DNA of 64,000 nucleotides from positions 62,001 to 126,000 of the forward strand of contig NZ_QRDW01000008.1 in NCBI RefSeq assembly GCF_003385955.1. Direction: 5' to 3'. The notes beneath the pieces were generated by a model. That model saw only the letters and a program-made list of their open reading frames with translations. It searched no databases and was not told where the DNA came from. The position numbers and the translations under genes were made by a program. Positions within the stretch are counted from its first letter, which is position 1. Every line of letters begins with the position of its first letter. This document shows positions 47,512 to 55,266 of this stretch, in pieces. Source of the DNA: Aestuariispira insulae (lineage in GTDB: Bacteria; Pseudomonadota; Alphaproteobacteria; UBA8366; Aestuariispiraceae).

Positions 47512-48249
47512 ATGGAAATGAATCGACACCAGTCGACCGTGATGGACCGCAGCGGCGCGCGTGCCGATATTGATGCGGGCCTCCGGTCATATATGCTCAA
47601 AGTCTATAACTATATGGCTCTGGGCGTGGCCTTCACCGGCCTGATCGTTCTGTTTATGTCCACCAATCAGGAGCTGATGTACACATTGGCCGTTGGACCG
47701 GCGAAATGGGTGCTTCTTATCGCTCTTCTCGGTATGGGCTGGTTCTCGCCGAAGATTATCAGCATGCGTTCCAGTGCCATGGCGCAGGGCTATTATTGGC
47801 TCTATTGTGCGCTTTGGGGCGTGATGATCTCTCCGATGGTGGCCTTTTATCTGGGTAAAGATCCGATGCTGGTTGGCCGGGCCTTCTTTATCACAGCAGG
47901 CATGTTCGCAGGCATGAGCCTGATCGGTTACACCACGAAAAAAGACCTGAGCGGTTTTGGCCGCTTTGCGATGATGGCTTGTATCGGCCTGATCCTGGCG
48001 TCTCTGGCGAATGTTTTCTTCTTCCAGGATGTTGGCATGAGCCTGGTTATCTCCTGTGGCATGGTTCTGCTGTTTGCCGGCATCACCGCCTGGGAGACCC
48101 AAGAAATCAAAAATAACTATTTCATGGCCGGTTCCAGTGAAGCGGCTGGCCGGTTCGCCATCTTCGGCGCATTGCAGCTCTACGGCAGCTTCGTGGTCAT
48201 GTTCGTCCACCTGCTGAACATCCTCGGGATCATGAACGGCGACGATTAA
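47512..48249 (+). CDS. Bax inhibitor-1 / YccA family membrane protein
   Basis: A 245-aa protein with seven membrane segments after a polar N-terminus of about 25 residues. Family features include YMLKVYNYMALGVAFTGLIV and MVAFYLGKDPMLVGRAFFIT. GYTTKKDLSGFGRFAMMACI is the conserved TTK-(D)L block, and the C-terminal LYGSFVVMFVHLLNILGIMN carries the half-helix with a charged end. Relatives act as pH-sensitive calcium leak channels or modulators of FtsH. ATG 47512 was chosen over an in-frame start at 47455. A strong terminator follows. Confidence 0.93.
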   Translation: MEMNRHQSTVMDRSGARADIDAGLRSYMLKVYNYMALGVAFTGLIVLFMSTNQELMYTLAVGPAKWVLLIALLGMGWFSPKIISMRSSAMAQGYYWLYCALWGVMISPMVAFYLGKDPMLVGRAFFITAGMFAGMSLIGYTTKKDLSGFGRFAMMACIGLILASLANVFFFQDVGMSLVISCGMVLLFAGITAWETQEIKNNYFMAGSSEAAGRFAIFGALQLYGSFVVMFVHLLNILGIMNGDD

Positions 48250-48276
48250 TCCGTTCCCTGAGTGACCGAATGAAGA

Positions 48277-48305
48277 AACGCCCGGCCTTGATGGCCGGGC
48301 GTTTT
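48277..48305 (+). terminator. Rho-independent terminator after the BI-1 gene
   Basis: An 11-bp perfect stem AACGCCCGGCC/GGCCGGGCGTT with a 5-base loop and T run, 27 bp after the stop codon. Confidence 0.9.
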
Positions 48306-48842
48306 CTGTTTGGCTGCTGGGGGACAGCCAAATCAGAAGGCTTTGAATGCCCAGATCATTAGGGCCAGAACAGTTGCCCAAAGGCCCAGACCGGCCGCAA
48401 GGGCCAGGATCAACCCCTGCATAGGTCTGAGTAATGTTTCCGGGCGGATCGGTTCGTTGGGGCATGGCTTTTGGCGGCACCGGGGCCGGTCAGTCGCGGG
48501 TTGCCGACTAAGGGGCTGGAAAGGTGAATAATCGCTGTCATAAGAAGACCAATGAGAAAATGACATAGGCGGTATCCTCCTGTTTTGACGCCCCGTGTTT
48601 CGACGCCCCGTGTTTCATCAAAACACACAGGTCTTAGACTTATTCCCGGGAAGAGCCGAAAAACTGTCCGAAAATCGGCAAACATCTCCCAAGTTACGAA
48701 GAAACAAGAAAATTTTGCGAAGTCGCATCTAGGAGTTTTTACGACGTTCCTGTAGAGTTTTGCGACGCTGGCAACGTGCATAAGCGCCGTTCTCGCATTT
48801 GCGAAATGGTCTGTGCCCCAATTGGGGAAGAAAGGAAGCCTG
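48306..48842. other. Gene-poor 537-bp stretch
   Basis: No convincing gene fills this gap between the BI-1 terminator and the MFS gene. On the minus strand a frame (48333-48566) ends in MQGLILALAAGLGLWATVLA plus about nine more residues. This could be a 29-residue single-helix membrane peptide starting at 48419, but there is no clear ribosome site. A perfect tandem repeat is listed separately. The promoter of the MFS gene must lie at the right end. Confidence 0.5.
48581..48625. repeat. 15-bp tandem repeat inside an 8-bp inverted repeat
   Basis: GACGCCCCGTGTTTC occurs twice head to tail (48587-48601 and 48602-48616). The pair is flanked by TGTTTTGA (48581-48588) and its exact inverse TCAAAACA (48618-48625). 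It may be a replication-slippage product in a non-coding gap, or a stem-loop. Confidence 0.7.
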
Positions 48843-50177
48843 ATGTTTCATGCGGTAAAAGGCTGCTGGGCGCTGTTTTTGGGGCTTGGTCTGATGATGC
48901 TTGGCAACGGGCTGCATGGCACGTTGCTTGGTGTGCGCGCAAAATTGGAAAGCTTCCCCAATGGCCTGACCGGTATCGTGATGTCGGGCTATTATGTCGG
49001 CTTCTTGCTGGGCTCGATGATTGTTCCCAAATTGGTGAACTCCGTTGGTCATGTGCGGACCTTCGGCGCCCTGGCCGGCCTGGCCTCGACGGCTGTGCTG
49101 CTGCATCCGGTTTTTGTGGATCCGATCAGTTGGGGCATCATGCGAATCCTGACCGGCTTTTCCTATGCGGGGCTCTATATCGTTTGTGAAAGCTGGGTGA
49201 ATAACGCCTCCACCAATGAGACGCGCGGCCAGATGCTCAGCTTTTACATGCTGGTGATCTTTGGCGCGCTCTGCCTGTCGCAGCTTTTGCTGAACGTGGC
49301 TGACCCCAGCAGCTTCGAGCTGTTCACCCTGATTTCCGTTTTGATCAGTGTTGCGGTGGTGCCGATCCTGGTTTCCGCCACGCCGGCCCCTTCCTATGAA
49401 GCCTCGGAAAATGCCAGCATGCTGATGCTTTATCAGGTGAGCCCACTCGGCGTGGTCGGGCTGTTTTTCACCATGATGGGCCAGGCCATCCTGTTTTCGC
49501 TGGGCGGTGTATATGCAGCGGAAGTGGGCATGAGCGTGCCGCAGATTTCCCTCTTCATGTTGATGATGTTTGTCGGCGGGCTGCTGTTCCAATGGCCGAT
49601 CGGCAAGCTTTCGGACATATTTGACCGCAGGCAGGTGATCGCTGTGGTTGCCTTTCTGTCTGCCGCGACCGGGGTGGGCTGTGTTCTGCTGGAAGACAAC
49701 TATATTATGCTGCTGGTGATGTTCGGGCTATTGGGTGGGCTTTCCTCACCGCTATATTCCCTTTGCCTGGCCCATACCAACGATTATCTGAACCCGCAGC
49801 AGATGGTCGCAGCCAGTGGCACTCTGGTTTTGGTCAGTGGCCTTGGTGCAATTTTCGGCCCACCCGCCGCAGCCTTTGCCATGGAACAGTTCGCAGCGGA
49901 TTCATTCTTCTGGGGCACGTCCGTTTGTTTTGCCCTGATCGGGGTTTTTGCCCTCTATCGTATGACCCGGCGTGCCTCCCTGCCGCAGGCGGAGCAGGGG
50001 GATTATGTGGCGATGGCGCCCACGCCCAATACCGCCGGTTTGAACCCGGAATTCGATGGCACGGAATGGAACCCCTGCGAGCCGGATCATCCCGATACGG
50101 TTGAGGAATTGTTTGAAGAATTCCTGACCGGTGAGGATGATCTGATCGATGAAGAGGAAGACCGGGAGAATTCCTGA
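48843..50177 (+). CDS. MFS transporter (YcaD/YfkF-like)
   Basis: A 444-aa major facilitator protein with 12 predicted helices. MMLGNGLHGTLLGVRAKLES and GIVMSGYYVGFLLGSMIVPK are the TM1-TM2 blocks of the YcaD/YfkF subgroup. LYIVCESWVNNASTNETRGQ is highly characteristic of it. WPIGKLSDIFDRRQVI is the second-half motif A. A cytoplasmic acidic tail of about 65 residues (TVEELFEEFLTGEDDLIDEE) follows the last helix. The substrate is unknown. ATG 48843 has GGAAG upstream. Confidence 0.9.
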   Translation: MFHAVKGCWALFLGLGLMMLGNGLHGTLLGVRAKLESFPNGLTGIVMSGYYVGFLLGSMIVPKLVNSVGHVRTFGALAGLASTAVLLHPVFVDPISWGIMRILTGFSYAGLYIVCESWVNNASTNETRGQMLSFYMLVIFGALCLSQLLLNVADPSSFELFTLISVLISVAVVPILVSATPAPSYEASENASMLMLYQVSPLGVVGLFFTMMGQAILFSLGGVYAAEVGMSVPQISLFMLMMFVGGLLFQWPIGKLSDIFDRRQVIAVVAFLSAATGVGCVLLEDNYIMLLVMFGLLGGLSSPLYSLCLAHTNDYLNPQQMVAASGTLVLVSGLGAIFGPPAAAFAMEQFAADSFFWGTSVCFALIGVFALYRMTRRASLPQAEQGDYVAMAPTPNTAGLNPEFDGTEWNPCEPDHPDTVEELFEEFLTGEDDLIDEEEDRENS

Positions 50178-50242
50178 TCCATTCCGGAATGGCTGGAGCC
50201 AATCTACTGGCCAAGCTGTCTTGAATGCCACAGAATAAAGGC

Positions 50243-50596
50243 ATGAGCGAAAGACAGGATATAGATCTGGCGGGGTTCGAACGGCAATTGCTGGACCGGC
50301 GCGAGGAATTGTCGGCCTTGGCAAAAAACAGCGAAGAGGCCCGTGCGCCGGTCGCGCTGGATCAGACCATGCAAGGGCGGCTTTCGCGCATGGATGCGAT
50401 GCAGGGCCAGGCCATGGCGCAGGAAACCGAACGCCGGCGCATGGCCGAGATCGGGCGCATTGATGCGGCGCTGAAACGGATCGGGCAGGGGGATTACGGT
50501 TATTGCGTCACCTGTGACGAACCGATTGCGGAAAAACGGTTGCGGCTGGACCCCAGTATTCCCACCTGTATTGCTTGTGCAGGCGGATCTGTCTGA
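50243..50596 (+). CDS. DksA/TraR-type zinc-finger protein
   Basis: A 117-aa protein with an N-terminal coiled coil (DLAGFERQLLDRREELSALA; AEIGRIDAALKRIGQGDYG) and a C-terminal C4 zinc finger: YCVTC followed by PTCIAC. DksA relatives bind the RNA polymerase secondary channel and modulate transcription, often with ppGpp. It is shorter than DksA (151 aa) and lacks its longer N-terminus. The tip residues between the helices (VALDQTMQGRLSRMDAMQGQ) carry the Asp expected for activity. ATG 50243 (AAGG upstream) was chosen over ATG 50225. Confidence 0.88.
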   Translation: MSERQDIDLAGFERQLLDRREELSALAKNSEEARAPVALDQTMQGRLSRMDAMQGQAMAQETERRRMAEIGRIDAALKRIGQGDYGYCVTCDEPIAEKRLRLDPSIPTCIACAGGSV

Positions 50597-50628
50597 AACA
50601 AAGTGACCACTGAAGAACGGGGACTGAC

Positions 50629-51051
50629 ATGCAATATTGGCTGATCAAATCGGAACCGAATGCCTGGTCGTGGGAGGATCAGGTCAAACGCGGTGCAAAA
50701 GGCGAGCATTGGGACGGGGTTCGTAATTATCAGGCGTCCAATAATATGAAGGCGATGAAGCTGGGCGATCGCTGTTTCTTTTATCATTCGGTCAAGGAAA
50801 AGCAGATTGTCGGCATCGTGGAAGTCTGTAAGGAATATTATCCCGACCATACCGACAAGACCGGGCGTTTCGGCATGGTGGACGTAAAAGCGGTCGCGCC
50901 GATGAAAAAGCCGGTGACATTGGCTGAGATAAAAGCCGAGCCGCGCTTGTCGGAATTAGCCCTGATCCGGCAAAGCCGGCTTTCTGTGGTGCCGGTGGAC
51001 GAAGCCTCCTGGAAACTGATTTGTCAGATGGGCGAAACTTCGGCCATCTAG
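50629..51051 (+). CDS. EVE domain protein
   Basis: A 140-aa single EVE domain (PUA-like fold, thymocyte nuclear protein 1 type). It starts MQYWLIKSEPNAWSWEDQVK and has GEHWDGVRNYQASNNMKAMK and LGDRCFFYHSVKEKQIVGIV, the aromatic cage blocks. EVE domains recognise modified bases in DNA or RNA. It lies 32 bp after the DksA-like gene, GGGGAC upstream, so it is likely co-transcribed with it. Confidence 0.93.
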   Translation: MQYWLIKSEPNAWSWEDQVKRGAKGEHWDGVRNYQASNNMKAMKLGDRCFFYHSVKEKQIVGIVEVCKEYYPDHTDKTGRFGMVDVKAVAPMKKPVTLAEIKAEPRLSELALIRQSRLSVVPVDEASWKLICQMGETSAI

Positions 51052-51079
51052 TCTAGCCCGGCCAATTATTGAAAATCCG

Positions 51080-51289
51080 TCAATCCTTGATCCGGAAGCC
51101 TACTTTCAGGACCACTTGATAATGGGCGACCCGGCCGTTTTCGATATGGCCCCGGGTTTCAATCACTTCGAACCAATCCAGATGTTTCAGCGATTTCGAG
51201 GCAGTTTCGATGGCATTCTGGATCGCTTTTTCGATGCTGGTCGCTGAGCTGCCGACCAGTTCGACTTTTTTATAAACATGATCCGACAT
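51080..51289 (-). CDS. Dodecin (flavin-storage protein)
   Basis: A 69-aa protein forming hollow dodecamers that bind and store flavins. [20 protein letters not shown], the flavin-stacking Trp in [13 protein letters not shown] and the [12 protein letters not shown] end are all conserved. ATG 51289 with GGAGAG upstream was preferred over the adjacent GTG. It converges on the EVE gene. Confidence 0.95.
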   Translation of the reverse strand: MSDHVYKKVELVGSSATSIEKAIQNAIETASKSLKHLDWFEVIETRGHIENGRVAHYQVVLKVGFRIKD

Positions 51290-51387
51290 CACATGTCTCT
51301 CCTGTATTAAGGACGGTGTATTTCAGCAGGTTAGCATCATTTTGCGCTGTATCGTCATGAAATTGCCGAACTGGCCGTGCTGTCTGT

Positions 51388-51415
51388 TTGAGCCTGACCC
51401 ATTTCGGGCTATACT
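51388..51415 (+). promoter_or_regulatory. Sigma-70-like promoter
   Basis: TTGAGC (51388-51393), 16-base spacer, TATACT (51410-51415), 37 bp upstream of the 68-aa gene. It is one of the better matches to consensus in the window and probably drives the three-gene run ending with the macrodomain gene. Confidence 0.6.
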
Positions 51416-51451
51416 GAACCTATAACCATAAAGCCGACAGGGGCGACCGGG

Positions 51452-51658
51452 ATGTATCTGAAAACCAGTGACCCGAAGTATCATTTTGGCGCGGCAATGC
51501 TGCTGATCAAATCCCATGGAGAGCAGGCATCCGATGTCGCGCGGGAGAAGGCCGACCGTTTCGCCAGAGAGGGCGATTTGGAAAACCAGGGCGTCTGGTA
51601 TTGCATTGGCCAGGCAGTAAACGCCTTGCAGAATATGAATCCCGATATCCTTCATTGA
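51452..51658 (+). CDS. Unrecognised 68-aa soluble protein
   Basis: Small protein starting MYLKTSDPKYHFGAAMLLIK, with a helical middle (HGEQASDVAREKADRFAREG) and LENQGVWYCIGQAVNALQNM near the end. There is no signal peptide. The regular amphipathic pattern and a well-placed promoter make it likely real. No function is recognised. It is followed 10 bp later by a membrane-protein gene. Confidence 0.75.
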   Translation: MYLKTSDPKYHFGAAMLLIKSHGEQASDVAREKADRFAREGDLENQGVWYCIGQAVNALQNMNPDILH

Positions 51659-51668
51659 GTAACTTGAA

Positions 51669-52454
51669 ATGACATTAGATACAGATGACGCCGTGGCGGT
51701 GCCGCTGCCGGTTTTTGACCTGCTCGGGCAGGCCTATGGACAGACTTTCCGGCATGTTGGCGCCCTCATTCTGGTTAGCTGGTTTCCGGCGCTGATTTTC
51801 CTGCTGCTCATGATGTCACTGGAATTTGTCGATGACTTGGTCGATGCGGACAGTTTCTGGCCAGCAGGGTTGAAGGTCACATCGGCCTTGATCTGGGTGC
51901 CGATGATGACCACTTGGCAGCGCTGTTTGTTACAGGGCCGCGAAGAAGTGGTGGGTTGGAAGCCGTTGCGCCTGCGCCGGGAGGAGTTTTACTTCTTATG
52001 CCTGTTCCTGTTTTTGGGATTTGTGATCGGCGTTCCGGTATTCTTTACCGGGTTCATTCCCTATGGCTGGGCGGCGGCGGCCCTGGTGGCCTTGTGGGTG
52101 GTCAGCCGGTCGATCCTGATGTTTCCCGCAATGGCGCTTCAGGTGGAAGAGGGCAGCTGGGTGATTGTGGAGGCGACCAAGAAACGGTCCTTCAAGATCG
52201 GCACGATCCTGTTGTTGAATATCGCAATTGTGGGCGGGCTGTTTTCTTCGCCCTATCTTCTGGTAGAGTTCCTGGATCTTTATGGGGATCTCTCCGCTAC
52301 GATGATGAACCTTCTCTGGCCGATCTGGATCACGGTGGGGGGGGGGGTTTTCATCGCAACGACGCTGGCGATCGCCTGCCTCTTGTTCCTGCGTTTGCGC
52401 CCGCTCGTTGTCCAACTGGAAGATGACCAGATGTATGATTACAGCGGGAAATAA
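51669..52454 (+). CDS. Unrecognised six-helix membrane protein with 11-G tract
   Basis: A 261-aa protein with about six membrane segments. A polar N-terminus (PVFDLLGQAYGQTFRHVGAL) leads into the first helix, and WVIVEATKKRSFKIGTILLL is a basic loop before the later helices. The layout resembles bacterial membrane proteins related to the glycerophosphoryl diester phosphodiesterase membrane domain, but I cannot assign it. The last membrane segment is encoded across eleven consecutive G (52337-52347, residues T-V-G-G-G-V-F). A one-base slip would change or truncate the last 35 or so residues. It ends one base before the macrodomain start. Confidence 0.8.
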   Translation: MTLDTDDAVAVPLPVFDLLGQAYGQTFRHVGALILVSWFPALIFLLLMMSLEFVDDLVDADSFWPAGLKVTSALIWVPMMTTWQRCLLQGREEVVGWKPLRLRREEFYFLCLFLFLGFVIGVPVFFTGFIPYGWAAAALVALWVVSRSILMFPAMALQVEEGSWVIVEATKKRSFKIGTILLLNIAIVGGLFSSPYLLVEFLDLYGDLSATMMNLLWPIWITVGGGVFIATTLAIACLLFLRLRPLVVQLEDDQMYDYSGK

Positions 52455-52455
52455 G

Positions 52456-52983
52456 ATGGTGGAAAGCGCAATTAAACTGGTGCGGGCGAATATTGCCACG
52501 CTCGATGTTGATGCTATTGTCAACGCTGCCAACAAAAGCCTGCTGGGCGGCGGGGGTGTTGACGGAGTCATTCATGCGGCTGCCGGTCCCGGCCTTAAGG
52601 AAGAATGCCGGGCCTTTGGCGGCTGTCCGACGGGAGAGGTGCGTATCACATCGGGCCATTCCCTGAAAGCGCGCCATGTGATCCATGCGGTTGGTCCTGT
52701 CTGGAAAGGCGGGGGTGATGGGGAAGAGGATCTGTTGGCACAAACCTATCGGAATATCCTGAAAGCTGCGTCGGACTATGGGCTGGGCCGTGTCGCCATA
52801 CCGGCAATCTCAACCGGTGCCTACTGTTTTCCGGTGGAACTGGCGATCGGGATCGCGGTTCGAGAAATACGGGCAGGCCTGGAACAAGCCGATCAGCCGA
52901 TGGAAATCATTTTTTGTTGTTTCGATCGTAAGACCGTCAAGATTTATGAAAAGGCTTTGGGAATGGTTGCGCAAGAGACATAA
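52456..52983 (+). CDS. Macrodomain protein (O-acetyl-ADP-ribose deacetylase type)
   Basis: A 175-aa macrodomain of the MacroD/YmdB class, which hydrolyses O-acetyl-ADP-ribose and can remove mono-ADP-ribose from Asp/Glu. Key blocks: DVDAIVNAANKSLLGGGGVD (catalytic Asn and Gly-rich loop; the Asp follows in GVDGVIHAAAG), VRITSGHSLKARHVIHAVGP and VAIPAISTGAYCFPVELAIG (diphosphate loop). ATG 52456 has GGGAA upstream and follows the membrane-protein stop by one base. Confidence 0.95.
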   Translation: MVESAIKLVRANIATLDVDAIVNAANKSLLGGGGVDGVIHAAAGPGLKEECRAFGGCPTGEVRITSGHSLKARHVIHAVGPVWKGGGDGEEDLLAQTYRNILKAASDYGLGRVAIPAISTGAYCFPVELAIGIAVREIRAGLEQADQPMEIIFCCFDRKTVKIYEKALGMVAQET

Positions 52984-53020
52984 AAAAGCCGCCGGGAGGG
53001 GGCTAACGCTCCCGGCGGTG
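52984..53020 (-). terminator. Terminator of the bhc operon
   Basis: On the minus strand, stem CCGCCGGGAG/CTCCCGGCGG (53009-53018 and 52989-52998) is followed by C and a run of T (52982-52987 region). It lies 66 bp after the bhcD stop. On the plus strand it also follows the macrodomain stop. Confidence 0.75.
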
Positions 53021-53085
53021 GGAATGAAGGGCTTAAGGGAGAGGTAGCTCCCAAGGGAATAAGCCCCGCGGGGTAATTTTGTCTC

Positions 53086-54051
53086 TTAGATATCGATGCC
53101 CAGGGCGACACCTTTGTCCTTGGCCAACCTGACGGCCGCATCGGCAACGGCCAGGTCCTGCAGGCCGACACCGGTGCCGTCAAAGAGCGTGATTTCATCG
53201 TCACTGCTGCGGCCCTTATGGTCGCCGTTGATCACGTCACCGATCTGGTTGATGTCATCTTCTTTGATCAACCCTTGTGCAATGGCATGCTGGCATTCGC
53301 CGATCTCGATCGACTGTGCGATCTCGTCGGTGAAGACGGTCGCGGCCGCCACCATATTGGCATCCACTTCCTGCTTGCCCTTGGTGTCGGTGCCCATGCA
53401 GGCGATATGGGTGCCGGGCTTGATCCAGTCTTTCATCAGGAGCGGTTCAAAGCAGCTGGTGATGGTGATGATCACATCGGCCTGCTGCCCCATGGTCTCG
53501 CGGTCCACCGATTCAAACGGCAGGCCCAGCTCCTGGGCTGTCTTTTCCAGATTGCCCAGCATGTTGGGATCCACATTCCAGGCGATCACCTTGTCAAAGT
53601 CCCGCTGGGCAGCTGCGGCGCGCAGCTGGAAAGTGGATTGGTGACCGGCCCCGACCATGCCCAGGATTTTGGAGTCTTTCCTGGATAGATATTTGATCGA
53701 AATCGCGCTGGCAGCGGCCGTCCTGACAGCGGTCAGATAGTTGCCGCCGACCATGGCATGGGGCCGGCCTGTATCCGGATCAAACAGGAAAACAGTGGAC
53801 TGATGGTTGGTCAGGCCCTTTTCCATATTGCCCGGCCAATACCCGCCGGATTTCAAGCCCAGCACCTGACCCGCCCGGTCGAAACCGGATTTGAAACCGT
53901 AGAGCGCATCCGCATGGCCGATGGCTTCGCGGATCACCGGGAAATTATAGGCGTCCTTTTTGGCCATGGCACCAAAGACGGCTTCCACGGCGGTGAAGGC
54001 ATCCTGTTCGGAAATCAGGTCCGGGATGATTTTTTCGGGAATAATCAACAT
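53086..54051 (-). CDS. bhcD: Iminosuccinate reductase (ornithine cyclodeaminase family)
   Basis: Last step of the beta-hydroxyaspartate cycle: NAD(P)H reduction of iminosuccinate to L-aspartate; 321 aa. Ornithine cyclodeaminase/mu-crystallin fold. Substrate-domain features are YNFPVIREAIGHADALYGFK, LKSGGYWPGNMEKGLTNHQS and GGNYLTAVRTAAASAI. The Rossmann domain has LGMVGAGHQSTFQL. THIACMGTDTKGKQEVD and LFDGTGVGLQDLAVADAAV close it. The functional name rests on gene context (bhcB-bhcC upstream) and on resemblance to known BhcD as I recall it. By fold alone it could be alanine or ornithine cyclodeaminase. ATG 54051, 12 bp after the bhcC stop. Confidence 0.88.
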   Translation of the reverse strand: MLIIPEKIIPDLISEQDAFTAVEAVFGAMAKKDAYNFPVIREAIGHADALYGFKSGFDRAGQVLGLKSGGYWPGNMEKGLTNHQSTVFLFDPDTGRPHAMVGGNYLTAVRTAAASAISIKYLSRKDSKILGMVGAGHQSTFQLRAAAAQRDFDKVIAWNVDPNMLGNLEKTAQELGLPFESVDRETMGQQADVIITITSCFEPLLMKDWIKPGTHIACMGTDTKGKQEVDANMVAAATVFTDEIAQSIEIGECQHAIAQGLIKEDDINQIGDVINGDHKGRSSDDEITLFDGTGVGLQDLAVADAAVRLAKDKGVALGIDI

Positions 54052-54062
54052 CTGCCAAATCC

Positions 54063-55226
54063 TTAGTATGCTTTGCCGCGTGCGGTGATCGGCCAGAGGG
54101 TTTCCACCTTGCCGCCCCGAACGCCAACATACCAATCATGGACGTTGCAGGTCGGGTCGCAATGGCCCGGCACTAGGCGCAGTTTTTCATTGATGGCCAA
54201 CTTGCCATCGGGATCGGCGATCACCCCATGCTCATCAGAGCATTTGACATATTCCACATCGTCGCGGCCAAAGATCACCGGCAGGCCGGAATCCACACTC
54301 TGCGCCTTCAGACCGGCGTCACAGATCGCCTTGTCTGCTTTGGCATGGCTCATGACCGAGGTCAGGATGAAAAGAGCATTTTCCCATTCGCCCTGGTCGA
54401 TGCGCTTGCCGTCCTTATCCAGAATGCGGCCGTAATCTGCATCCATGAAAGCATAAGACCCGCATTGCAGTTCGTTATAGACGCCGGACGCCCCTTCGAA
54501 ATAGTAGGAGCCGGTGCCGCCGCCGCCGACAATGTCGCATTCCAGGCCTTCGGCTTTTAAGCCTTCCACAGCATCGACGACCATGGCGACCGCGATATCG
54601 ATCTTGGCCTTGCGGTCCTCGTAGTTATCCAGATGCTGCATTGCGCCCTGATAGGCCTGAATGCCGCCGAATTTGAGGCCGGGGGCGGCGTCGATCGCCT
54701 TGGCGATGGCGACCACATCGGCGGTTGTGGTGACGCCGCAACGGCCGGCACCACAATCAATTTCCACCAGGCACTCGATTTCCGTACCATGTTTGCTGGC
54801 CGCGGCAGAAAGCTCCGCCACATTGGTGATGTCATCGACACAGCACAGCGTGCGCGCACCCAGTTTCGGCAGTTGCGCCATGCGGTCGATCTTTGCCGGG
54901 TCGCGCACCTGGTTGGAGACCAGGATGTCTTTCACCCCGGCGCGGGCGAAGGCTTCCGCCTCGGACACTTTCTGGCAGCAGACACCGCAGGCATCGCCAT
55001 GGTCGATCTGGTAATGGGCGACATCGGCGGATTTATGCATCTTGCCATGTACCCGGTGGCGCATGTTGGTTTCGCGGCAGAAATCACGCATTTTTGCGAT
55101 ATTGCGCTCAAACGCGTCCAGGTCGACAACCAGGCAGGGGGTCTGGATATCGGCTTCGTCCATGCCGATGGCGGCTGGTACGTCATAACCCACTTCCAGT
55201 TTCGAGAAATCAAGTCTGTTGCTCAT
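54063..55226 (-). CDS. bhcC: Beta-hydroxyaspartate aldolase (D-threonine aldolase family)
   Basis: PLP enzyme joining glycine and glyoxylate to (2R,3S)-beta-hydroxyaspartate; 387 aa. An alanine-racemase-like N-terminal barrel begins with DIQTPCLVVDLDAFERNIAK. The PLP Lys is K62 in HRVHGKMHKSADV. GDACGVCCQKVSEAEAFARA and CLVEIDCGAGRCGV follow, with the phosphate-binding GGGGTGSYYFEG. A C-terminal metal-binding end (RLVPGHCDPTCNVHDWYVGV) marks the D-threonine aldolase/DSD1 group. ATG 55226 with GGAG upstream. It lies between bhcB (41 bp) and bhcD (11 bp), which makes the specific assignment strong. Confidence 0.9.
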   Translation of the reverse strand: MSNRLDFSKLEVGYDVPAAIGMDEADIQTPCLVVDLDAFERNIAKMRDFCRETNMRHRVHGKMHKSADVAHYQIDHGDACGVCCQKVSEAEAFARAGVKDILVSNQVRDPAKIDRMAQLPKLGARTLCCVDDITNVAELSAAASKHGTEIECLVEIDCGAGRCGVTTTADVVAIAKAIDAAPGLKFGGIQAYQGAMQHLDNYEDRKAKIDIAVAMVVDAVEGLKAEGLECDIVGGGGTGSYYFEGASGVYNELQCGSYAFMDADYGRILDKDGKRIDQGEWENALFILTSVMSHAKADKAICDAGLKAQSVDSGLPVIFGRDDVEYVKCSDEHGVIADPDGKLAINEKLRLVPGHCDPTCNVHDWYVGVRGGKVETLWPITARGKAY

Positions 55227-55266
55227 TGGGGCTCTCCACTCTTGCATCTTTTATCGATTATTTGTT

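Noticed and set aside
48333-48566. 77-aa minus-strand ORF as a real gene
   Set aside because: The first 48 residues look non-coding and there is no ribosome site; only the last 29 residues resemble a membrane helix, so it is mentioned only in the gap description.
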